A DNA stretch of 64,000 nt from Limnomonas spitsbergensis (Eukaryota; Chlorophyta; Chlorophyceae; Chlamydomonadales): positions 1,922,001-1,986,000 of the forward strand of contig JAYJMM010000105.1 in the NCBI GenBank assembly GCA_037349105.1. The letters are read 5' to 3'. Below, one piece after another: positions 21,475-33,969 of the stretch. Positions within the stretch are counted from its first letter, which is position 1. Each line of letters opens with the position of its first letter. A program made the position numbers and the translations under genes. A model generated the notes under the pieces. The model was not told where the DNA came from and did not search any database. It saw only the letters and a program-made list of their open reading frames with translations.

Positions 21475-24400
21475 TTAAACGTGCAAGGAGCATTGCGCAA
21501 TGCTGAGGCGCATGATCTTTGATACTTGGCCCAGCGTCAGGGACTGCAGCCTTGCCTCCACGAAATCACCCGGCTGCGAGGAAAGGCAACAAGGATATGG
21601 CAGGGGGGGAAAGGTCAGAACAGGATTGCAGAGGTTGACCGTCTCCGCTCTCCTCCTGACCTCATACAATGGCATGTGCACGTTTTCTATTAGGGCTTGG
21701 TGATCCACCTCCTGGACAGTTGGCAAATTGGTGATAGCCCTCAATGAAGAAAACATAGAAAACGGATCCTCCAGGGTGGATCAACAGTGAAGCACTGAAG
21801 AAACTCAAGGGGCTACTTTCATGCAAGCAGAGATGTGCATATTCAGCACTAGAAGGGGCAGAGCGCTGTCAGCTCCATCCTGCACCTTGCCCACCGCCAG
21901 CTTCCAAACCCAACATGCATTGCAAAGATGGGAACCCTGCCAAGCGTTATATCAACAGGCCATATCCCCATAACTCAAAAGCTTCAGGGGCCAGGGCCGC
22001 AAACCACCCCAACAATTGTTTGTGAGTCTAAGCCGTATTTAACAACACTATACGTGCAGGACAGAGGATCAGCAAAATACATACGGCCTAGTTAATCGTA
22101 GGTAAACCTAGCTCTAGTTGATGGTTCAGCCTGAACTTCAGAGCGACCCCCAGCAACTGCCATGCCCGCACCTGGACCTGCTTATCAAGCTTCATTGCTT
22201 GACCATGGAGGCCAGGCAGGCGGTCCAGCTGCGCACTGCTCAAAAAGCCGAGAGCTGGGACTTGCAGGGTCTTCCTAACAGCGGCGTCAGCGCACGAGCT
22301 CTCCTTGCCTTCAGCGGAAGCTCCACTGCTGAGTGAGTCACTGTCCTCCTCTGTATCCACCTCCACCTCAAACAGCACGTAAGCGCCAAAGCTTCCAACG
22401 TGAAGCACCTCTGCAGTGACCAGTGCTCCCAGATTAGACAGCAGAACGCTCCGTACCTGCATGGTGGGGGTAGCGCACAGTGCAAGCTTCTTGCAGATGT
22501 CCTGAGATGTGACAGCTCACCCTACCGTGCCTTATGAACGCAGCCATGAATCAGTATATGAAAGAGTGTGCAGCTGGGGGGACACAGGAGGCATGGAAGG
22601 GCTAGGGGGGGGCTGTGCTTCATCCGCAGGAGGTTAACTGCAAGGTCTGCACTCTGCACTGTGTAATTCGGGATGGTAAAAGCTTACCAAAATTCAAGAA
22701 AGTACACAGGCTACCCACCCTCCTTCTGAATCGTGGCTGGTGCTCAGCTTGCCAGTCAAAGTGCCTCAAAAGAGACTGAAAGGCAGTGCATGCATGCCCT
22801 TCCCCTCTACCGATTACACAACGAACGAACGTCCTTAGTGTGTTCAAAAGCTCTCGCATGAGCTTGCTCTGGAATACAACAATGCAGGGCAGGAGACTAC
22901 AATCCATAGTCTCGTACTTGGGTTTCAGGCTGTCAGAGTCCCCTGGTCAGAGTCCCCAGGAGGGCTTATAGGCCAGCTCACCTGCTTGGATAACGAGGAC
23001 GGGAAGCTTGCTCGCTCCCTGACGCCTGGAATCTCGTTCAGCTCTAAAAGATGCTGCCCAGATTTGTGCTGAAGAGTGGAACAGGCAGCAAGCAATAGGC
23101 AGTCAGAGGCATCATAAGCTGCATCCGCCATGCCACGAGAGGGGTACCGTACGAGGCAGAGCTAGCTCCTTGGCCGGGAGATCACACATGCATGCCGTGT
23201 CAGCCGTGCGGTAAATATGTAGTGGCAGCAAGCGAGCATCAGAACAAACAGGATTTTAACTTCAACAATCTCCTCCAGCGAACACCTCCAGGCGCTGCCC
23301 TATCAGATCACACAGTTTGATGCACATCAGAGGCATCAGGCAGCATCAGACCGGAATGGATGATACAGGTTTCACAAGCAGAAGGCTGGGTGTTTAGGAG
23401 ATGCAACAGGCAGCAGGACCCTACAGAGGTTGAGCCTAGGTCCGGGGTCCTTCCTCAAACAGCACAGGCAGCTAGACAGGAGACACACACCGTAACCGCT
23501 GTGACTGCCATGACTGTCTGCACGACCCTGTTGAGAGAGAAGCTTCCTTGTTGGTTCCAGAAACTGCTGCTGAGCTGGACTCTGAATTCTTTCATAGAGC
23601 TGGATGCTGCGGCCACACTGTCGCTGCTGCTTCTCTCGAACGCCCTCATGTCTGCCAGAATCGGCGCTGTTGCAGCCGCCACCGCCTCAGCCACCTTGCC
23701 ACCTTCCATGACTGCCTCGGTCTCACCAGCCACCTCAGTCGCACAAGAGACAGACTGGTCAACGCAGGGACCTGACCTGTCCCCTTGAGGCGCCTCTACG
23801 GCTGCGCCATGGGAATCTACGCCCTGCTGCTCTTTAAGTACATCTCTGACTCGGTTTTCCTGCTGCTGCTGCTGCTGCTGCTGCAGCTCCCCAGCAGCGT
23901 CCTCCGCAGCCTGCTCTTGGTCCGCTTTCAGCAGCAGCTGGCGGGTGGCCGGCGAGGCAAAATGGTCAGGGTAGGCTAGCGAGGTTTCCACGAATTGCTC
24001 TGAACCTGGGAGATTGCAAATCCTGCGTTTACAAGGAGGAGCAATCAGTGGCCTGGAGTGCCGGAGGATAAGGGCCGTAAGCGGTAAGGGAGAGCAATAG
24101 AATGGGGATGAGACATCGAAAGTGAAGGAAGAAGCATCAGTGGCCTGGGGTGAGGGCAGGGAGGCACAATTAGTCGCCTGGGAGGGGGAAGATGTAGGCA
24201 TCAGTCGACTGGGTTAGAAGAGGGAGGAGGTACCAGTCGTCTGGGGGAGAGGGGTGGAAGCATGCTTCAGTTGTAGGAGGGAAGGAAGCACTATTCAACT
24301 GAGTCGGGTGGAGGAGGAAAGGAGGCACTTTTCAACTGGAGTGAGGGAGGGAAGGAGGTAGCAGTTTTCTGAAGTGGGTGATTAAAGCGCAAAAAGTCGG

Positions 24401-27400
24401 AAAAAGTGAGAGAGAAGGAGCAATTAGGTGCCAAGGGTCTCAGAGGGTTTGGGCAATTAGTCACGAAGGGTTGGGAAGGGAAAGGGCAATCGGTGCCCAA
24501 GGGTGAGGGAGGGAGGGAGCAAAACGTGATCTGGTGTGAAGGGCAGAGGGAGCAATTAGTTTCCAAAAGTCAGGGTGGAACAGAGGTGTAATTTGCTTCG
24601 GGTGAGGGAGGGAAGGGGCAGCTTGAGGCTTAGGGTGAGATTAAGGATGCGCAACAAGATGCCGAGGGTGGTGGAAGGAGGCAGGTACTGGTAACCAAGG
24701 TTGAGGAAGGGGAGGCCCAAGTTCAAGAAAGGGAGGCAAATTTTGTGGAAGGGGAGGCTAAAAATGAGAAAAGGATTACCAAACTTGAGAAAGGGGAAGC
24801 CAACGTTGTGGGAAGGGAGGCAAAACTTGAGGAAGAGGAGGGGCACTTCGTCACAGCACCAACGGTAATCGCAAAAAATAGGCTGAGTTGGTTGGAACTG
24901 AAAGGTGATCCTGCTTGAAGGAGTCACAGATTGGTCCAGAGATAAAAATCAATAACCGGGGCCGGGGTTTAATGCAATTGATTGCATTGAGGATGGCCCT
25001 GTTGGTGGCAGGCGGCGACCTTGTTGCAGATACACAAGTGCGTGCGACGGAGCTTGGGGCCAGGCCTCTGATGTGTGACCTCCTTGCGTCTGGACTCCTG
25101 GGGTGTGACTAACATACACTGAAAGTACACTTTAATGAACCGTGATCAACTGTGAGAGCCCAGCTAGGCGAAGTAGGAACGTTTCCGATGGATGCGGCAC
25201 CATAAGGCCGCCAGGCGACCCAAGCCCGCTACCCATGCCATAAATCGTACAAGCCTGGCTGCACGCATGGCACCCCCCTACCCTTGTTGTACAACACAAC
25301 CAGGGCGCTGCTCCGCTTGCACCCCTCTCTTACTTGGCAAACATGCTTCCACTTTGGGTTCGGATCTTGAGCGTGAACGCCTTGCGCATCCATCCCACAA
25401 CGTGGACCTCTACGAGAGTCCCAGTCTCCATCAGCTTGGACAGCTGCTCACCCACACGCCTGGGCAGGAAGACAAAGGTAGAGAGGGACAGGCGATGACA
25501 GACATGCAGGTTCCCAACATCAGGGGATACACAGTCCAGCGAGAGGGGAAGGGGAGCAAGACATGGCCGGCGGGGTAGGAACAGAGAAAATACCGAGGTG
25601 TCTCTACTGCATTCTCATTACGTAGCAGAGAGGCACAAAACGCCACCAGGCCCAATGGGTTTTTGTCCCCATCATCACCAAAGCTTTACACAGTTCAGAC
25701 GAGCAGAGAAGAGAACACTGCTAGGGCGCGCGTTCGTTGGTGGAAGTGCCACTCCGGCCAGTCTTGGCTAGGAAGCCGTGGCCTAGGAAGCCGTCCCTCC
25801 TGCCCTAAACCCCTATCCTGGCCTGGCTCATGGTCACTGCATGCAAGCATACGACAACAATGTCTGGGCTGTTCTCTTTTCGTGAAGAATCCTCCTCCTC
25901 CTCCCGTAGGTGGATTGGTTGACACATTTGCTAATGCCCTGCCTCAACCACAGACACAGCCTAAGCAGCCTACCCTGGTCTCAGCATCGTGCCTGGCAGG
26001 GCCTGCCCACTCTTGGCCTCACCGGTATAGCTCAGCTGCCTCCTGGAGGGGATCCGCCTGCCGTTTGACGTCCCGGGCAGGGAGGAGCGCCATGGGCCTG
26101 ACGTCCGGGTCATTGCGGCTGCCGAAGCAATACAGCACATCCCCCGCCTTGACCGCCGGGGGCGCGGCCTTCCCCAACCCACTGCCCTCAAACAGAACTC
26201 CAACCCCACCGTTTCCGCGCTTCTCCACCACGTGGGATAAATGGAACCCGCGCGGCGACCACATGTCAGCGTCACGACTTTGTGCATGGCGCAGCGCGAT
26301 GACGCGCAGACCCTCGCCCGCGTTGAACGCAGCCACAGCCTCCGACTCGTGAACGGGCTCCCCCATGCCCCGCACCACCTGCACGACGGCGTGCCTCTTC
26401 ATCTGGCCGCCCGTAAGCCGGCAATCGGCCCACACCTCCATCGCCATGCCGCTGTCGCTTTTTCGGCCAGGAGGTGCCGTGCGCATGCCGACCACCACTG
26501 CCTTCCCTATCACGCACAACTCATCCGCATTGGCGCGCCCCCGTCCCTTGACATCCTGTTTGGGGCGGCGATCCTCCTCCTCTGCAACCACGTCCAGCGT
26601 CATGCCCACCTGCCATTCCATGGGGCTGCCGCAAAGCAAACCGCAGTTTGTCCCTGCCTCAACCATCGGTACGAATGCGCCTCCGCCGTCGAGGGTCAAT
26701 GTGGCAATGCGCGGCCGGGCGCTGCCAGCATCATTCAAGGCATCGGTGACCCCTTGAGAATGGGGAGGTGCGGATAGGCTGAGGGCATCATTCAGCGCCA
26801 GGCGGCCATGCACTACGGAGCACAGCGCGATTCTGCGGCCTCTCTTGACCATGATGCCGGTGATGAGTGCCCGGCCGATAGCGCCAGGTAGCGAGGACAG
26901 GGGCGTGGCTCCCTCCTCTGCAGAGGACAGGCGAGGCCTGACGGCAGCATGTGGGCGGGTCCAGGGACCTGCATCAGCCTCACTGGCAGCCCCCGAAGCC
27001 ATTGCCAGTTGGGCAAAGAACGCGGGCGAAGGCAGGGGCGGGGCGGAGACTGATGAGGGCAGTGCTTCCATCTCAGATGAGGTTTGGCGAGGCTTGTCAG
27101 CAGCGGGCGGGAGGGGCCTGGCATCTGTATCGGCTCCCCTGGCTCCAAAAGCCTGTGCCAGTTGGGCAAAGGACGCGGGCGAGGGCCGGGGCGGGGCGGA
27201 GACTGATGAGGGCAGTGCTTCAATCTCAGATGGGGTTTGGCGAGGCTTGTCAGCAGCGGGCGGGAGGAGCCTGGCATCTGTATCGGCTCCCCTGGCTCCA
27301 AAAGCCTGTGCCAGTTGGGCAAAGGATGCGGACGAGGGCCGGGGCGGGGCAGAGACTGATGAGGGCAGTGCTTCAATCTCAGATGGGGTTTGGCGAGGCT

Positions 27401-30400
27401 TGTCAGCGGCAGGCGGGAGGGGCCTGGCATCTACATCGGCTCCCCTGGCTCCAAAAGCCTGTGCCAGTTGGGCAAAGGACGTAGGCGAGGGCCGGGGCGG
27501 GGCGGAGACTGATGAGGGCAGTGCTTCAATTTCAGATGGGGTTTGGCGAGGCTTGTCAGCAGCAGGCGGGAGGGGCCTGGCATCTGTATCGGCTCCCCTG
27601 GCTCCAAAAGCCTGTGCCAGTTGGGCAAAGGATGCGGACGAGGGCCGGGGCGGGGCGGAGACTGATGAGGGCAGTGCTTCAATCTCAGATGGGGTTTGGC
27701 GAGGCGTGTCAGCGGCAGGTGGGAGGGGCCTGGCATCTGCATCGGCTCCACTGGTACCTCCAAAAGCCGGTGCCAGTCGGGCAAAGGACGCGGGCGAGGG
27801 CCGGGGCGGGGCGGAGCCTGATGAGGACAAGGCCTCAGTTTTGGCTGAAGTCTGGCGAGGCCTGTCAGCGGCTGGCGGGAGAGGCCTGGCATCTGCATCA
27901 GCTCCTCTGTTACCTACAAAAGCCTGTGCCAGTTGGGCAAAGGATGCCGGCGGGGGCGAGGCCGACATTGTGGGCAAATTGGAGCCGCAGGAGAGAAGTG
28001 CCTCAAGCTCAGCTGAGGTTTGGCGAGGCCTGTCGGCAGCGGGCGGGGGGGGCCTGGGGCCTGATTCGGCATCACTGGCCCTTACGAAAGCCTGTGCCAG
28101 TTGGGCAAAGGACGCGGGTGGAGGCCGGGCCGGGATCGGAGACAATGTTCTGGATTCTGGTCTGCTGATGGCAGCGGCAGAGCCTCGTGACTGAACCGGC
28201 AAGGATGAGGCAGCCTGGTTTTTGAAGAAGTAGATGCGGTCACCGGTTGCCACCCAGCCACGGCGGGTTCCCCCGCACAGCACGCCAAACTCCGACGCCA
28301 GGTCCGTCACCGAGCTGACGTAGGTACGTTTGCGCTCTAGCCAGTTGCTGCTGCTGCCACTGGACACGCCGATTGACTTGACGGCGAGGAACAAGTCGGA
28401 TGCTAGGCTTCTCAGGTCGCCCACAACAGGCTGCCTGACTGCAAGCTCGCTGCTGGTGCCGCTGCGGACGACCACGGCAAAGTGATCCTTCCGACCAATG
28501 CCGCTCAGGAGCACCCCAGCAGCCCAGTGGTTTGTGAAGGGAAATGACACTCCCTCCTTCTTGCACTCCTCCACGCCTATCTCACGTATGGCCATGCACC
28601 CCACACACAGCATCGTCTGTGTTTTGCTGGGTGAGGGCAGCTGCCAGGAGTGCCTGCCCTGGAGCCGCCCCAAGGCTGCCGGGTCAGCAGAGCTCAGGGG
28701 CCTGCCTGGGTTAGCAGAGCGCCCAGACATTTTCTTGGCCTCATGAGGCCCCGCAGATGCCCGGGAAACAGATGCAGGAGAGGGAGCACTGAACAACAGC
28801 TGCCGGGAGCGCCGCTCCCCAGCAGCAGTAGGGACAGCAGCAAGTGCCCCGGACGCCACCACGACGCCGCATGGCTCCACGGAAGTGTGGGGGGGCGGCA
28901 GGCGGGATCCCCGCTCCCTGTCCCTTCCTGCAGACCCCACACCATGCTCGGAATCCACTGTCAAGGCAAATACCACGCCTGGCCGCCGGCCCACGCCTGC
29001 TCCGGCACTGGTGGAAGCCCCGCTGCTGCCACTCCATTCCTTTGCCGAGTCGGGTCGCTGAGGTGCCCCAGCGCCCTTGCTGGGCGGCCTTGGCCCAGGA
29101 GCCGTGGACGCTGGCGGGGGCTGCAGCTTTGGCTTGCCCTTCAAGGGGCTCCCACCCTTCGCCCGTGCACCGTCCTGCACAGGCTGGGAAGAGGAGGGAG
29201 CCGTCCCTGGCCCTGAGCTGGGCTGCAGCCACACCCTTCCCTTGAGTCCTTGCCCCGACGGCTTCGCAGCTGGGGGCAAAGGGGGCGGAGGCGGAGGCCT
29301 CGAAGACCCTTTGAAGCCGGGGCGCAACCCACCCAGAGGCCCACCTTGCAACTTGCCCAGTCCTGCTCCTCCTTCCCGTTCTCCGCCTAGGGACGGGCGT
29401 GCAGCCAGAGCTCCCTTCCCCCCCGCCCCATCCCGCTTCAAAGCTGCAGCGAGCCCGGCGGTAAACTCAGCGTCGTCATCGGCTTCACTGCCGCCGGCAG
29501 AGGTAGCCGGAGTGGGCCGGTCACTGCCCCGCCCCAAGTCCCACAAGAACCCCATGATCTCAGCCTGCCTAGCACTCGCTCGCTGCTGCTGCTGCTCCTT
29601 GAGACCGCCTGCCGAGGCGCCAGTTGCCGCAGACCCCATTTTCAGAGGGGCAGTTGTGGGGCTGGAGGAGCGCTCCGGCCGCGAGGATAGCATTCTGCCG
29701 CCACTGCCGGCTGCCGCTGCATTGCCGGAGCCCAGGCCAAGACTCGCAGCAAACTCAGCCAGGTCTTCATCATCCTCAGCAACCAGCACCGCGCTGCTGC
29801 TGCCACTATCCAAGTCAGTCAGGAAATCGAGCAACTCAGCCTGCCTGGCACTGGCCCGCTGCTGCTGCTGCCTAGCCTCTGCAGCCGCTGCAGCCTCCCT
29901 GATCCCTTCGGAAGGTGCCTTGCCCTTATGTTGCTGCTTCAAAGGGACCTCAGGGCTGCGGTCAGGCCTCAGGACCAGCTTGCTGCCCGCTGCCTTCCCC
30001 ATGTCTAGCGCCTGCATCAAACTTGAGGCAAAGGCCCCCAGGTCATCTTCCTCGTCATCCGGGCTTGATGCCGAGGTCGAAGCCCTGGAGGTAGGCCTAG
30101 GCGCATCCAGTGCCTCACCCAAGAGCTGCCTCATGTCATCCTTCACGCTGCGCTGCGGCAGCGGCGGCGGAACGGACGAGGGTCGTCCCAGCATGGGCGG
30201 CCGGCCTTGCAGCGCTCCTGCGCCGCTGCTTTGTAAGGCGGGGCGCGAGGGCGCTTGCACAGGGACCCTGCCGCCACCGCTCTGACGGAGCAGTCCCGAC
30301 ATCTCCTCGTATAGCTCCTCCCTCTCCCGCTCAGCGGCGGCATGCAAGGCAGCCAGCTCTGCCTGCGTGCCTGACACCTGGGCTGCGGTGGCCGCGGTGG

Positions 30401-33400
30401 GTGACGGGGAGGACGAGGCAAAGTCCAGCAGGTCGTCCAGCATCTCCCTCTCCAGCGCAGCCTTCGCCCGAGCATCTCTCTGTGCCTGTTGAAACTGCTG
30501 CTGCGGCTGTTGCTGTTTCTGCAAGGGGGCAGATGCGGCGGTCGGCGTCCCAGGACGGCGCAGGACATCTCTGGCCTCACTCTGTAGCTTGGCTTCCTCC
30601 ACCCCCCTACGTAGGACCGCCTCCAGGCCGGCATCCTGCGCATCACCCCATCCGGAAGGAGAACGGTATGCAGGCGCAGCAGGGGACGCTGTTCTGCTCC
30701 GCAGGGAGGGAGGCGAGGAGGAGGATCCAATGCCGCGCTCAAAGCTCTCCGCCGCCTCCGCCTCAGCATCATCGAGGGCAGCATTCCTGCGCCGGCGCTG
30801 CTGCTCCTCCTGCAGCAGCTGCAGCTGCCTGGCGGCGTCGACCTCGGCGGCAGAGGGCGGCACAGGCGGCAAGCTGCGCAACGTTCGCGCCGATGCGCGT
30901 GCCTGGGCTTCATCGTCACTGCTCCTGGCGCCACTGTAGCCGGCACCGCTGTCCTCATCATCGCTAGAGAACAGAGAGCGGCGGCGCCGCCTGTCCAGGT
31001 CCTCGCGGCGAGCCAGCTCAAACTACACCAGGTAAATGGGGGGAGGGAGGACACTTGCCACATGGCAGGTAACAGGTCCATCCCTGTTTACAACTTCGCT
31101 CAAAGATCAGCCAGCTGGGCGATGGTGACCCCCCACCACTGCTTCTTTAGTCACACTTCAGCTACAATAGGCCGGGACGGCCTTGTACAGCAAGCCCTGG
31201 TGCTTCGGCCACCAGTCGGAGGTTAATTTAAGGTTTGGATCTCATCGGCCCAGCAGTGGCAGCCCATAGGAACAGCACAACCACCACCACAAACACATCC
31301 TGGTTGCATTCTTCTGCATGGATATCCAGGTTACAGACAGTGCATGCCTGGTGCCTAGCCTACAAAACAGGTTGACAAGACCTCTGCAGTGTACCCACAC
31401 AGGGTGAAAACAAGCATAAAAGCTTAAATCAGGCAGCCCCTTCATACATATTGCATGCAAAGCTCAGGGCTCACCCTCGCATTTTTAGGTGGCTGCATCA
31501 GCTTCATAGGCTGTTGGGTGTCGGCCTTGGCAGCGGCTGTGGTGGACGCCCGGCTCTGCAGGCCGCCCCAATCGCTATCCAAGTCAAAGCCTTCCTCGGC
31601 CAATTCAGCAGACAGACGCTGCATCGCCCTGCTGCCATCTGCGACCAGGGTCCGGGGTCTAGGGTTGAGGGTTCAGGGCTGAGGGCTCAGGAACGTGCAG
31701 ATTAATCCTGAACACGCATAACCGGTGCGTATTTCAGAATAATATCCCCCACCCGTTGCTAACTCTTCCTGCTGCACTCGCAAAGGGGGCAAGGCCTTGG
31801 AATCCTCAACAGAGTACCCAGCAGGAAATACTTGAGACAGGGCATTGATGTTGAGCTGTCAGGCTATCACACGACAGCATTCAGAGACAAGCCGTTGGCG
31901 AATGGACCAACTGAAAAAATATTTTGGCATACGGTTGAAGGTGAAGCATTGAAGAGGGCACTCCTGTTCATCATTTGTTTTCAACCAAGCAGCACCCGCC
32001 GCCTAAACACAAATGACGCCAGCCATGGACTGTCAATTTCTGAAATATTCCATATGGTATTTACTGCTGTGAGCTCCCAGGCAGCTTTTCGGGGGATGTC
32101 AATAGAATGAAGATTTCCTTTATGATGCAAGACACAATATCCTCCTACCTTTCAGTAAACCGTGGACTGTCAGTAACAGGGAGCACATTCACATAGAGGA
32201 AGCAAGATAAATACAGGATGGTACATGGACCAACCCATGGAATTAATCCAGAAGACACTGAAATGGGGCGAGGGCATCAAGCATTCGTAAATGTTAGGCC
32301 AGATGCGGTTGCAGCATTGGCTCCTTACATCTGCCTCCCCTCCTCCTCACTTCCTCTCAAACTCTTTCATCATGTACCATCCCCTTGCTTCCACCACCGC
32401 GCCCTCACCTGCTGCGAGCTTATTGCGAGTCACATTCTGCAGCTGCGTCTGCTCCATCTCCTCTACCAGCTGCAAACGAGCTTCAGAAAACATGGCGATG
32501 CTGCCAAGCCCGCTGCTCATATCTGCCTCCAGGCGTGCCAGGGAGCTGTTGCTACGGGGGGCCCTGCTGGCAGGAGCTGGCGTGGCGGCAGCTGCGGGCG
32601 CAGCATCCAGGAACTCTTGGTACTTGGTAACGGGCGGCGAGGCAGCAGGCTCGGGGGTGTCATCCTCTTTATGGTCCTGAGGGGAGCGGGTGTGGCATAG
32701 TGGGGGGGACAGTTGGGGTTGGGCAGAGGATGGAACCTGCTCCTTGAATTGCTATGTGGAAGGATGGTTGGTGTGCATTTGGTCCGCAGATGGCAGGCCA
32801 ACAGTTGTACCGCCACAAAGATGACGGCTGCTTACTGTCCCATTTTTTTAAGATAAGGTGGGTCTCCGCTGGATGCTGAACCAGGAATCATAAGTGTCAG
32901 GGTCAAGGTCAGCCTCTTAGAGGTGCACTCAACTAGCTACAGTGGGGTTGGCAGACAGGCTGAGCATGGCAAGGGCTCAATTCAATTGGTATGAGTGAAG
33001 TCGTAGCATTGCATACCACTCAAGAACCAGGACAGGACCACTGAGATTACACTCCAGACTGTCTGCAGGGCCTGGACTCTCTGGGGATTCTTCCAACTTC
33101 CATTCACGAGCTTTCCTTTCGAGTTGTATTTCACATCCCAATTTAAAAATTATGATGGACCGGTCTACAGGAAGATCACATTAGCTATTTCTGTACAAGC
33201 ATTGCTGCGAGTCTGTTGAGACTGTGCTTGCCGCGATTGGGCCTGCACAACTGTGTTGCGTGTGCGGTACTCAAGACCATAATGGCACACATCGGCTGTT
33301 TCTGCTGTTCAATTTAGTGCACTTTTGCATGTTATTCTATGCGCAACATCCTGGATTTTCTGTGACTGACCTTGAGAGGCTTTACAGGCCTCCTTGCATG

Positions 33401-33514
33401 GGCGATAACTTCCCCACGTCTGGGGATGCCAGTGCCGCTGCTGCTGCTGCTGCTGATGTTCTGAAGCCAACCCTTATGCAGCGTATCAGGCGCACAAAAA
33501 GCTCGCTTGTGCAT
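21475..33514 (-). CDS. Giant low-complexity protein with 51-aa repeats and S1/OB-like segments, eleven exons, 2304 aa
   Basis: Exons (minus): 33371-33514, 32409-32676, 31475-31638, 26023-31022, 25334-25459, 23527-24022, 22982-23068, 22719-22868, 22172-22501, 21661-21711, 21475-21573. All introns are GT-AG and every phase joins. The 5-kb exon encodes disordered, Ser/Pro/Ala-rich sequence; three acidic helices (FAASL type) each following ASARQAE-like helices; and eight 51-residue repeats (about residues 1165-1570) built on SFAQLAQAF and PLPPAADKPRQT. The C-terminal third has beta-rich segments resembling S1/OB folds: GTLVEVHVVGWMRKAFTLKI in exon 5, and ALVTAEVLHVGSFGAYVLFE followed by LGFLSSAQL in exon 9. 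An eight-residue poly-Q lies in exon 6. RNA binding is therefore possible but unproven. The junction from exon 6 to exon 7 is the least certain; reading on from exon 6 gives a stop at 23455 and a hydrophobic tail. The start ATG (33514) is tentative. Confidence 0.6.
23855..23885 (-). repeat. CAG/CTG trinucleotide repeat encoding poly-Q
   Basis: A run of CTG on the plus strand encodes eight glutamines of the giant minus-strand protein (exon 6, after AAGEL). Short, uninterrupted and in frame. Confidence 0.85.
24060..24870. repeat. Purine-rich imperfect tandem tract inside an intron
   Basis: The plus strand is strongly G/A-rich for about 800 bp, with quasi-repeats such as GAGGGAGGGAAGG and, at 24700-24850, units of about 30 bp like AAGGGAGGCAAAACTTGAGG. 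It falls in the intron between 25333 and 24023 of the giant gene, so the pre-mRNA carries the pyrimidine-rich complement. Confidence 0.7.
26900..28110 (-). repeat. Coding minisatellite, 153-bp unit, eight copies
   Basis: Unit length is 153 bp (51 codons) within the 5-kb exon of the giant gene; for example the same GCTTGTCAGCAGCGGGCGGG block starts about 153 bp apart near 27092 and 27245. The five inner copies are almost identical, and the outer copies at both ends are diverged. This is the pattern of an array that grows and homogenises in the middle. Confidence 0.9.
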
Positions 33515-33969
33515 CTTTAAGCTCAGCGCTCAGCTTGCAACCTGCAACATCTTGATGTGCAGGGTGGCGACTGTTCGGGCGGCCCGGCGAAACGGAGGAA
33601 GTTTTTTTACTGTGGAGGCAATAACTGTGATAAGTTGCCAGACTTTCTTCGCAACTTGTGTGGTGAATGGTGACGGTGCACGGGGCGCCTCAGTTCCGAA
33701 CATTATCGCAGTTTCAGGCCATGTGTGACCTGAGTGTGGGGTGGGGATGGGGACACGCCTCGGATGGGGACGCTTCGGGTCTCCCATGGGAATCCTGTGG
33801 GGACGTCGGGGGAAGGGTTGGGTGTTTTTGCTCCGTTGTACCGGTTTGTACTCCGTTGTACCGGTTGTACCCCTCTATCAAGCTTTTTTGTTACTTTCTT
33901 GCTCTTGTTCGCCACCGTCAAACGGCGCGCAATTTTGCCGTTCTTTGCAGTATTCACAAACAAGTAAAT

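Noticed and set aside
25683..26021. Ending the giant gene at TGA 26019-26021 with a TGTAA poly(A) signal near 25686
   Set aside because: A good donor overlaps that stop (ACCG|GTGAGG) and its phase exactly fits the acceptor at 25459, so splicing into the S1-like exons is preferred. Transcripts are needed to settle it.
26845..28194. 449-residue plus-strand open frame across the 51-residue repeats
   Set aside because: It is antisense to the 5-kb exon. The repeat length (153 bp) keeps several frames open, and the minus frame alone joins to flanking exons in phase.
29077..31081. Long plus- and minus-strand frames overlapping the N-terminal half of the giant exon (e.g. 29077-30285, 30143-31081)
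   Set aside because: GC-rich low-complexity DNA lacks stops in other frames; these have no splice partners and read as Arg/Pro-rich nonsense.
33224..33520. 98-residue plus-strand frame
   Set aside because: Overlaps the proposed first exon of the giant minus-strand gene, which has an ATG and a donor in the correct phase.
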